From assembly GCA_900552195.1 (NCBI GenBank), contig URYO01000020.1, positions 1-12,677 on the forward strand: a DNA stretch of 12,677 bases, read 5' to 3'. Made by a program: the position numbers and the translations under genes. Positions 5,853 through 12,677 of the stretch are shown here, piece after piece. The notes beneath the pieces are model-generated. The model saw nothing but the letters and a program-made list of their open reading frames with translations, was not told the origin of the DNA and ran no database searches. This stretch comes from an uncultured Sutterella sp. GTDB taxonomy: Bacteria > Pseudomonadota > Gammaproteobacteria > Burkholderiales > Burkholderiaceae_F. Numbering within the stretch: position 1 is the first letter of the stretch; every line of letters starts with the position of its first letter.

Positions 5853-6419
5853 TTAAGGCTGCTGTGGAGCAGGTTTTGGACACAGAAGGCTGTGCAGACG
5901 GTCCATCGCGCTCTTCTCCTTAATCGGTCTGAACTTCGGATCAAAGGTCGTGGATTTGATCTGTTTGCCCTTGCCGTCTAATTCCGGATAAGTGACGAGA
6001 GCAATCGGAGAGTAGATTTTTGCCAAGCAGTCCATGCTGAACTGGACCTTTGCAGACTTCGAGTCAGGTGTGTAACTGTGATTTTGAAGCGTCCAAAACT
6101 GCAGTTTGTCGCCTTGTTTCCGCATGCCTGTTTTGATGAGGTACATGTCATCCGTGACTTGCGTCGTATTGTGCCCGGCTATGACCGGCGGGATAAAGAG
6201 CGGAATCGGAATATTCGATCCTGCAGGCGCTGCGTTTTGGCGAGCATTAAAGCCGCGAAGCGCAGGGTTCACTGGAGCAGGTCGGTAAATTCTCGGAGGC
6301 GGAGTGTAGGACCGGTGCGGACGAATGGTGGTTCTTCCGCCGAGGCGGACTGCCTGAGCGTCCGTTGCTAATGATAGGAGACAGATTGAGGCACAGAGGC
6401 CGACGAGGAGTTTGCTCAT
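5853..6419 (-). CDS. small secreted protein of unknown function, possibly surface-adhesin E-like
   Basis: I do not recognise this gene with certainty. The ATG at 6419 gives 188 residues beginning with a clear signal peptide: basic MSK, a hydrophobic core to about residue 18, and an AQA cleavage site at 21-23. An upstream in-frame start at 6488 would bury this signal behind 23 extra residues and is rejected. The mature part starts with a Pro/Arg/Tyr-rich linker (about 30-60). A compact domain follows, with alternating strands, FWTLQNHS (108-115), and two cysteines, C131 and C180, that could form a disulfide in the periplasm. The pattern of tryptophan strand, lysine-rich strand, mid-domain Cys and a final Cys resembles the surface-adhesin protein E family, but that is a guess from pattern only. 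It has its own terminator and follows tldD after 153 bases with no clear promoter seen. No good ribosome binding site is visible. Confidence 0.75.
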   Translation of the reverse strand: MSKLLVGLCASICLLSLATDAQAVRLGGRTTIRPHRSYTPPPRIYRPAPVNPALRGFNARQNAAPAGSNIPIPLFIPPVIAGHNTTQVTDDMYLIKTGMRKQGDKLQFWTLQNHSYTPDSKSAKVQFSMDCLAKIYSPIALVTYPELDGKGKQIKSTTFDPKFRPIKEKSAMDRLHSLLCPKPAPQQP

Positions 6420-6572
6420 AGCTGCAGACTTGAGGTTGAGGTTTTTTCTCGATTCTGCGCCTAATTGGGTGCAAGAAAAAGAGGACAAAACGAGAATATC
6501 TTTTGACTTCGGATTGTGGTTCCGAGGTCAGAATGTCTCGTCGTCTGCAAACAATCGCCTGAATCGGCTGTA

Positions 6573-8015
6573 TCAGTTGGCAGTGCCGCCGACGGTGAGC
6601 CCGTCAATGCGGAGTGTCGGCATGCCGACACCGGTTGGAACCTGCTGACCATTCTTTCCGCAGGTACCGCAGCCTCTGTCTAATTCAAGATCATTGCCGA
6701 CCATGACGATTTTTGTCAAAGCATCTGCGCCATTGCCGGTTAGTGTGGCGCCCTTGATTGGGTCGGTTAGCTTGCCCTTTTCGATCAGCCAAGCCTCACT
6801 CATGCTGAAAACGAAGTTGCCGTTCGTGATGTCGACCTGGCCTCCTCCGAAGTTGGACGCATAAATGCCGTAGTCCACGGAAGAAATGATTTCCTGAGGA
6901 TCGGATTCGCCCTGAAGCAAATAAGTGTTGGTCATTCGAGGCATCGGCAGATAAGCAAAACTCTCTCGGCGCCCATTGCCGGTCGTCTTTTGTTTCATGA
7001 GGCGAGCGCTGGTCTCATCGTGCATGAAGCCGCGAAGAATGCCTTCGTCGATAAGCGTGGTGCAGTGCGTTTCGTTGCCCTCGTCATCGATGGTCAGGGA
7101 TCCTCGGCGTCCGGCAATGGTGCCGTCGTCAACGACCGTGACCAGCGGAGAGGCTACTCTTTGACCGATCTTGTCGGTAAAGACGCTCGTTCCCTTTCGA
7201 ATAAAGTCAGCTTCCAAGCCGTGTCCGACTGCCTCATGAATCAATACGCCCGGCCAGCCGTTCCCCAAGACGACGGGGAGGCTGCCGGCCGGAGCCGGTC
7301 GCGCATCTAAGTTGCGCACTGCGGCATCGACGGCCTCTCGGGCATACTGCTCAATAATTTCCCCGTTATAACGATCTAACGAAAATCTTCCGCCGCCTCC
7401 GGCTTGTCCTTGTTCTTTTTTGCCGTCCTTTTCAGCGATAACGCCTAAGTTCACCCGAACCAGCGGGCGCACGTCGCCGATTAAAGTGCCGTCCATTTTG
7501 GCGATCAAAATCGTGTCATGCGAGGCGCCGACGGAAGTCGTCACTTGAGTGACGAAAGAAGACCGGTTGCGGGCGTGTTTATCTAAGGACTGAAGAAGTT
7601 TGATCTTGGCGTCCGTGTCTGCCGCTTCAATCGGATCAACAGCACGGTAAAGAACTTTCGGACCGTCCTTAGGTGTGACATTGACTGTAATTTGATTGTT
7701 AGTAGCCTGCGCAATAGCTCGTACGGTTCTGACCGCCTCAAATAAAGAATCACGGGAAATTTCTTCTGAGTAGGCGAGAGCCGATTTTTCACCGCAGACG
7801 GCCCGAACGCCAACGCCCATGTCCGTGTTGTAATGGCCCGTCTTAACGATGCTTTCTTCAAGCACATAGCCTTCTGAAACAGAGCACTGAAAGTAGAAAT
7901 CAGCGTAGTCAATGTTGTAACCGCTGAAAAGCGCAAAGGCGTCCTGAATGTCTTTTTCAGAAAGACCGTTGCGGTAGAGAAGGGTTTCGATAGCGGCAGA
8001 AGTGTTGTTATTCAT
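6573..8015 (-). CDS. tldD: TldD, metalloprotease subunit of the TldD/TldE complex
   Basis: A 480-residue cytoplasmic protein matching TldD (481 in E. coli) over its whole length. The metal-binding motif HEAVGHGLE has H260, E261 and H264, and the third ligand is C452 in GCGTCGK near the C-terminus. The N-terminal half carries the usual ADFYFQ and GVGVRAV strands (38-43, 67-73). In E. coli TldD pairs with TldE (PmbA) to break down unfolded peptides, mature microcin B17 and help degrade the CcdA antitoxin; TldE is not in this window. The ATG at 8015 overlaps the end of the nitrilase gene by 8 bases (ATGAATAA), so the two are translationally coupled and share a transcript with yhdP. In E. coli tldD also directly follows yhdP. 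No clear terminator follows. Confidence 0.97.
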   Translation of the reverse strand: MNNNTSAAIETLLYRNGLSEKDIQDAFALFSGYNIDYADFYFQCSVSEGYVLEESIVKTGHYNTDMGVGVRAVCGEKSALAYSEEISRDSLFEAVRTVRAIAQATNNQITVNVTPKDGPKVLYRAVDPIEAADTDAKIKLLQSLDKHARNRSSFVTQVTTSVGASHDTILIAKMDGTLIGDVRPLVRVNLGVIAEKDGKKEQGQAGGGGRFSLDRYNGEIIEQYAREAVDAAVRNLDARPAPAGSLPVVLGNGWPGVLIHEAVGHGLEADFIRKGTSVFTDKIGQRVASPLVTVVDDGTIAGRRGSLTIDDEGNETHCTTLIDEGILRGFMHDETSARLMKQKTTGNGRRESFAYLPMPRMTNTYLLQGESDPQEIISSVDYGIYASNFGGGQVDITNGNFVFSMSEAWLIEKGKLTDPIKGATLTGNGADALTKIVMVGNDLELDRGCGTCGKNGQQVPTGVGMPTLRIDGLTVGGTAN

Positions 8016-8829
8016 ATTTCACGCGATTATTCAGGGCAGGCAAAAGTGCTCTGACCTGACGAAGGAAAGCCGGATCGACGTCAGTGAAGCAAACGCCCGT
8101 TTCATGCCCGTTAAGAGATCCGACAACGGTCCCCCATGGGTCGACGGCACAGGAGTGTCCCCAGAAAGCTCGGCCGCAGGAAGAGCGTCCCGCTTGAGCT
8201 GCGGCTACCACATAACTAAGGTTTTCTATCGCACGGGCACGAAGAAGAACTTCCCAATGCGCTTTCCCGGTATTAGTTGTAAAAGCGGCCGGGAGCAGAA
8301 AACAGTCGACGCCGGTTTGACGACGAAAAAGCTGCGGGAAACGCAGGTCATAGCAAACGGCGAGGCCGATACGAATGTCTAGGCCGTTTTCTAACGGATA
8401 GTTAAAAGAAACCGTCTTATGGCCGCCTACGTAAAGCTCGGACTCGTCGTAACGCTCCTGCTGACCCTCATACGAAAATAGATGAATCTTGTCGTACCTT
8501 GCGGCTTCCTGGCCGAATGCGTCATACACCAGCATGGTGTTGGTAACGCGGTGTTCATCATCGGATTTCAGAGGAATCGTACCGGCGGCAATCCAAATGC
8601 CTAATGATTTAGCGAGCCCGGCCATGATCTTCTGCACCGGGCCGTCTTGGTAGCGTTCAGCCGCATGAAGAACATCTTTCGGATCATTGCTCATGATCGT
8701 AAACATTTCCGGAAGTAGCGCGAGGTTGGCCCCTTCTCGGGCAGCTTTACGAATGAGAGATTCGGCGATCTGGAGATTGGCCCCGAGATCTGGTCCGGAT
8801 GTCATCTGGCAGGTGGCAATACGTAACAT
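8008..8829 (-). CDS. carbon-nitrogen hydrolase (nitrilase superfamily, Nit1/deaminated-glutathione amidase-like)
   Basis: A 273-residue member of the nitrilase superfamily with the full catalytic set: E41 in LLPEMF, K114 in YDKIHLF and C159 in GLAVCYDLRFP. The length and the motif spacing fit the Nit1/YbeM branch, whose studied members hydrolyse deaminated glutathione, a wasteful transaminase by-product. The call of that substrate is inferred, since omega-amidase-like relatives share these motifs. The ATG at 8829 begins 5 bases after the yhdP stop, and its ribosome binding site TAGGAA overlaps that stop codon. Its own end overlaps tldD. It therefore sits inside a yhdP-nit-tldD transcription unit. 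E. coli has yhdP and tldD side by side without this gene. Confidence 0.93.
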   Translation of the reverse strand: MLRIATCQMTSGPDLGANLQIAESLIRKAAREGANLALLPEMFTIMSNDPKDVLHAAERYQDGPVQKIMAGLAKSLGIWIAAGTIPLKSDDEHRVTNTMLVYDAFGQEAARYDKIHLFSYEGQQERYDESELYVGGHKTVSFNYPLENGLDIRIGLAVCYDLRFPQLFRRQTGVDCFLLPAAFTTNTGKAHWEVLLRARAIENLSYVVAAAQAGRSSCGRAFWGHSCAVDPWGTVVGSLNGHETGVCFTDVDPAFLRQVRALLPALNNRVKYE

Positions 8830-8834
8830 GGTTC

Positions 8835-11800
8835 CTAACGTTTAATCTTGGTGACGACCGGATCCGACCAAGTCCCGGTCACTTGATATTCGAAGGAGAA
8901 AAGCTTACTCAAGGGATCTTTGAAAATCAATTGGGCCAGGAAACTGCCGATACCGACGATCGGGTTTGCAACCGCGAGAGCCACAGACGCTCCTGCTGCA
9001 TTGATATCAGGCAGGACCAATAGGTGCAGATTCTCTGTTTCTTTCTGCGTGTTGACGTTGCCATTAATAACAACAGTCGCGCTTCCCCCGATCATCGTCA
9101 GATCCTTGATATTCATCAGGCCGTCTTCCAATACCGCTTTACCGCGGATCGTGGAGAAGTTGAAGCCTGCGGAGTAAAAGTCTCTGAAGTCCAAGGTCAG
9201 GTAGCGCGTCAAAGACTGCAGCGTCAGCAGAGACAGCAGCTTGGCTGCCGGACCCGGTTGAATCTTGAGGATTTCGCCTCTCTTCAGATCGATATTCAGT
9301 TCTCCGTCGAAGCTCTCGGTGTTAAAGCCGAGGGGAGTACCGACCCAGGATAAATTACCGCTGATCGAGCCGTTGCCGGATCTGACCAGATTCTGCATAT
9401 CCAGGCGATTCAGCAGGCCGCTGAGGTTATTGATATTGGTATTGATTAAAAGATTCGTTTCGTTGCCGCCGTCGAAACCTTTCAGCCAGCTGCCGGATGA
9501 GCGCAGCTGCGCAGCGCTGTTGGAAAGATTCAGCTTTGTAATTTTCCAGAGCTGCCCTTTTGTTGACGGAGTGTTGCGTGCAACTAGTTCCAGCTTGCCT
9601 AACCGCATATTGCCGTAGGTTAAATCATCGATAACCGCATTGATTGCGGGCCAGCCGCCTTGAATTTGAACCGGCTTGGATTTTTCTGCGGCGTCTCTTG
9701 CAGAGCTCGGGATGAAGAGTTTGGAAATATGCGCGATGAGCTCGGGTTCCTTGCCGTTTTGAGCTTTTTTCCATTCCAGATTGGCATTCATCTGATTGCT
9801 GTTGATCGTAATCAGCAGAGAATTCCCGACGGGTCGCCCTAAGAGCGAGAAGTTCGTTTGATTGAAATTGTCGATCTGCAGTTCGTCAATGTTAGCCTTG
9901 AGGAAGGCAATATCCGGCAGGACAACGGTTCCGGACGGTTTGGTATCCACTTTTAGATGATCAAAGACCGCCTGCCACGCCTTCGCCGAAACCAGCGGCG
10001 CCTTCAAGGAGATCGCATAGCCGTGAGACGGCAATGTCGGCAGACTGCGGTTGCCGATGGCAGCACGTTTGATGTCATTATTCTGCAGGATAAATTCCGA
10101 ACTCAGGAATCCCTCAATCATGATTCTGAGATCCGTGGCCTTGTTGTCTGTGACGATATTGAGGTCCAGAGGTGCAGACAAAGATGCCGGTTTTTCCATA
10201 GGAGGCGGCAGCTTGCTCTCCAAGCCTGAAAGCGAGCTTTTAACGTTCACCGTGACCTTTGGGCCGACGGTTACATTGACTGTAAAGGGCGTGTTGCCGC
10301 TCAGATATTTGTCTGCGGCTTTGGCAAGCATCGGAACCGGAATAACCTGCGGCAATGCCTTAGCGGCGATGGTTCCGGAAGCAGAAACCTTAATATTGCC
10401 CTTATCGTCTGTGTCGAGCGTCGCTTTTACGGCATTGCCGAAACAATCGGCGGTAATGCCCGTGCTCGAAGCACCTTTGTCATTGAAGTTCACGAGGCCG
10501 GTGACATGAGTCAAATCCGGAATCGAGAAATCATTGAACTTAACTGCATTATCTTTAAGCGTAAAAGCGCCGGAAACAGCAACTTCACCCGGACCGTCAA
10601 GCGGGATCTTCAGTTCGAGAGTCAGATCTCCGTTGCCGGTGCCCTCGGCCTTCTTGAAAAGACCGCCGGTGTAGCCGTCAACCGGAGAAGTCTTCACGTA
10701 AGACAAGAAACCGGGGAGGGCGCCGGACGCCGCTGCGTCTACATCCAACCAAACGGTATCCGCAGAGAAGGCGGGAATGTCGACTTGTGCATGCGTAAGC
10801 TGTACACCTTTATAGGTCCCGCGGTTGGCACTAATGGCCATGCCGTCGCCTTCAAATTTGACTACGCCGCCGACTTTTTCAAAGAGCGGCCAAATCGCTC
10901 CGCGTTTCGGAGAAGCCTTTGGATTATCCAGAATGTTCGGATAGACATCGAGAAGGACGTCCTCTGCATTAACGGATACCAGAAACTGATGTTCTTTAGA
11001 TTCATGGAAGGGAAACTCGTGGAGCGGCCCCTTAAGAACGGCGTGGCCCCCGGTGGCTTTGCCCTCTAAAAGACCGTACCGCAGCCAGGTGATTGTGTCG
11101 TTGCCGACAACAAGCGGCATGTATTTCCAAACGGCAGGGACGTTTCCGCGTAAAACATCGGCTTTAAGGTCTGCGGTTCCGAGGGGAGTGTTGTCGGCGT
11201 TAGTGTACGTCCCATTGACCTTAACCGCAGCATCGGCGTTCTCAATCAGAACGTCTTTGAACTCGAGTGAAATGCCGTTAACGGTATTCCAAACCACGGT
11301 TCCTCCGATGCTGTCGAAATGGAAAGCGGCTGCTGGGAATAATCCTGGAAGAGCAACCGACGCGTCTTTTGTTGTGAGTACGGAGGTACCCACGCCATCT
11401 TTAAGGGTAATGTCGGCGCTGAGATTGATAAATCCCGGAAGCCACTGGGTATTGTCTTTGCCGGAGGCCCCGAAAGAGCAGAAATTACGCAGAGAAAGTT
11501 TGCCGTTGTAATGCTTGGGTTCGCTTGGCAGCCCCTGCCAATCTAAGTCCACATTAACGAGCGATCCTGAGAGCTTCCGCTCGGCGACGAAATCCTTGAA
11601 AGACTGAGGCAGCGGAAGCGACGGCAGCAAAGCAGTCATGCCCTGAAAAACTAAGCTGTTGGCATTGAAAGAACCGCCCGTGAATTCCTTGCCGTTACGG
11701 TCTAACTTCAGGCTCATATCCAGTGGAGGTAGTTTTTCTCCGGATTCCAGTTCAAAGGAGAAGTTTTCTGTCGACAGGCCGTAGGCCTTGTCCGACATAT

Positions 11801-12677
11801 TTCCGGAAATCTTGCCCTTGACGAACTTCAGGCGCAGAGGTGCTAAGTCAGGCAGCTGGAGGTCGACATGAGACAGAGCTCCGATAAAACTTGCCGAGGA
11901 CGGAGACCATTTCTCAAAGTTTGCCCACAGAGAGCCTGATCCTGTCCCTTTGTATTTGAAGGAGAAGTCAGGCAGCCATTTGGCCAGTTCGCCGAAATTT
12001 ATAAAGTCAGTCTGCGCGTAGAGCTCCGCATCCCAGTCGGCGAGCTTAGACGGATTGAGCGCCGGGGTCTTAAAGAGCGCGCGAACGGTAATCGGAGAAG
12101 CGATCGCCGACGGGAGCGTCAGCGTAAAGGCCAGCTGCTTGTCCCGGGAGGAGCCGTTATAGGCGACGTTTACGTTCTTGATTTCAAGTGTTTTGTTGCT
12201 CTTCTGATCATGAATCAGAATCGTGCCGTCTTTGATTTCCAGAGACTTCTGCTTTAAAAGAAGCATGACGTCGGACGGCAGTTTCGTCGTCAGCGCATGC
12301 GTCTCTGTCTCGCCGGACATGAGTTTTTTGAGATTGACCTTTCTGCCCAATACGGAGAAGGACATCGGTGCCAGGCGGCGAACTTCGACTTTAGGGTTGT
12401 TTAACGTGACGGATTCGAAGATCGGAGTGAGGTTTGTTAAAGAACTAAGAGAAAGCTTTGCAGTAAGAGATTCAGCTGTGATCGGGTCTTTGCCCGGTTC
12501 GCCGAGTTCGATGTTTTTAAGCGTGATTTCGGGAGACAGCCCCTGCCAGTCGGTGTCGAGCGATCCGAACTGAACGGGAATGTCCAAAACATGAGAAATC
12601 TTGTTTTCGATCTTGGATTTATGATGGCCTCTTCCACTACCCGGCGGACTACCTCCCATTCGTCTTCCGAAAGTTCT
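8835..12677 (-). CDS. yhdP: YhdP-family AsmA-like outer-membrane lipid transport protein (partial, 5' end beyond the window)
   Basis: A very large envelope protein with at least 1280 residues here. The frame is open to the right edge. An ATG at 12659 is internal or accidental rather than a supported start. Hallmarks of YhdP are clear. Near the start come KIENKISHVLDIPVQFG and DWQGLSPEI. Counting from 12659, the central block has W525 followed by LEGKATGGHAVLKG and EFPF (about 531-551). The C-terminus shows VANPIVGIGSFLAQ, KDPLS and FEYQVTGTWSDP. The body is a long run of beta-strand repeats, as in AsmA-like proteins that form a groove for lipids. In E. coli YhdP acts with TamB and YdbH to move phospholipid between the membranes. 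The expected N-terminal membrane anchor is not seen in the first 25 or so residues available. It is followed at 5 bases by the nitrilase gene. Confidence 0.92.
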   Translation of the reverse strand, partial: RTFGRRMGGSPPGSGRGHHKSKIENKISHVLDIPVQFGSLDTDWQGLSPEITLKNIELGEPGKDPITAESLTAKLSLSSLTNLTPIFESVTLNNPKVEVRRLAPMSFSVLGRKVNLKKLMSGETETHALTTKLPSDVMLLLKQKSLEIKDGTILIHDQKSNKTLEIKNVNVAYNGSSRDKQLAFTLTLPSAIASPITVRALFKTPALNPSKLADWDAELYAQTDFINFGELAKWLPDFSFKYKGTGSGSLWANFEKWSPSSASFIGALSHVDLQLPDLAPLRLKFVKGKISGNMSDKAYGLSTENFSFELESGEKLPPLDMSLKLDRNGKEFTGGSFNANSLVFQGMTALLPSLPLPQSFKDFVAERKLSGSLVNVDLDWQGLPSEPKHYNGKLSLRNFCSFGASGKDNTQWLPGFINLSADITLKDGVGTSVLTTKDASVALPGLFPAAAFHFDSIGGTVVWNTVNGISLEFKDVLIENADAAVKVNGTYTNADNTPLGTADLKADVLRGNVPAVWKYMPLVVGNDTITWLRYGLLEGKATGGHAVLKGPLHEFPFHESKEHQFLVSVNAEDVLLDVYPNILDNPKASPKRGAIWPLFEKVGGVVKFEGDGMAISANRGTYKGVQLTHAQVDIPAFSADTVWLDVDAAASGALPGFLSYVKTSPVDGYTGGLFKKAEGTGNGDLTLELKIPLDGPGEVAVSGAFTLKDNAVKFNDFSIPDLTHVTGLVNFNDKGASSTGITADCFGNAVKATLDTDDKGNIKVSASGTIAAKALPQVIPVPMLAKAADKYLSGNTPFTVNVTVGPKVTVNVKSSLSGLESKLPPPMEKPASLSAPLDLNIVTDNKATDLRIMIEGFLSSEFILQNNDIKRAAIGNRSLPTLPSHGYAISLKAPLVSAKAWQAVFDHLKVDTKPSGTVVLPDIAFLKANIDELQIDNFNQTNFSLLGRPVGNSLLITINSNQMNANLEWKKAQNGKEPELIAHISKLFIPSSARDAAEKSKPVQIQGGWPAINAVIDDLTYGNMRLGKLELVARNTPSTKGQLWKITKLNLSNSAAQLRSSGSWLKGFDGGNETNLLINTNINNLSGLLNRLDMQNLVRSGNGSISGNLSWVGTPLGFNTESFDGELNIDLKRGEILKIQPGPAAKLLSLLTLQSLTRYLTLDFRDFYSAGFNFSTIRGKAVLEDGLMNIKDLTMIGGSATVVINGNVNTQKETENLHLLVLPDINAAGASVALAVANPIVGIGSFLAQLIFKDPLSKLFSFEYQVTGTWSDPVVTKIKR

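Noticed and set aside
6505..6529. Imperfect hairpin between tldD and the secreted-protein gene (TCGGA/TCCGA with outer GAC/GTC)
   Set aside because: The stem is short and mismatched and no T-run follows on either strand, so it is not supported as a terminator.

Overview
The window reads as a bacterial chromosome segment of roughly balanced base composition. Every gene except the first is on the minus strand. The gene set points to Betaproteobacteria, order Burkholderiales: a YhdP, nitrilase and TldD block, an AroG-type DAHP synthase, and a paired lysophospholipid acyltransferase and CdsA-like protein. The host-associated Sutterellaceae are a reasonable guess. That placement is an inference from remembered protein similarity, not from a search.

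Layout from left to right. Positions 54-1325 (+) encode an AbgA-like M20 amidohydrolase. It converges on aroG (1419-2486, -), and a two-way terminator hairpin sits between them. Upstream of aroG (2487-2738) lies a leader region. It holds a 26-codon leader peptide with the run FYFYGFYF, a strong intrinsic terminator ahead of the aroG ribosome binding site, and two alternative hairpins that form a classical ribosome-mediated attenuator. Further right are a CdsA-like membrane protein (2739-3695) and a PlsC-type acyltransferase (about 3697-4398), separated by one base. Next come a YbjJ-like major facilitator transporter (4563-5750) and a small secreted protein of unknown function with its own terminator (5853-6419). 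The last part is a tight run transcribed leftwards: yhdP (from the right edge to 8835), a carbon-nitrogen hydrolase (8008-8829) and tldD (6573-8015). These genes are 5 bases apart or overlap by 8 bases.

How the genes work together. AroG makes the first committed compound of aromatic amino acid synthesis. Its leader would sense charged tRNA-Phe and/or tRNA-Tyr, while the enzyme also keeps the residues that bind the feedback inhibitor in E. coli AroG, so two layers of end-product control are predicted. The acyltransferase and CdsA-like protein suggest a phospholipid step, but the CdsA-like protein is eroded at its family motifs. YhdP belongs to the AsmA-like proteins that move phospholipid toward the outer membrane. 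TldD is the metalloprotease of the TldD/TldE pair, and the nitrilase resembles repair amidases.

The most interesting element is the aroG leader and attenuator (2527-2658), which is probably missed by standard annotation because of its size. No stretch over 300 bases lacks a gene. The gaps at 4399-4562 and 6420-6572 hold no convincing feature beyond weak hairpins. No tRNA, rRNA, CRISPR array or insertion sequence was seen.
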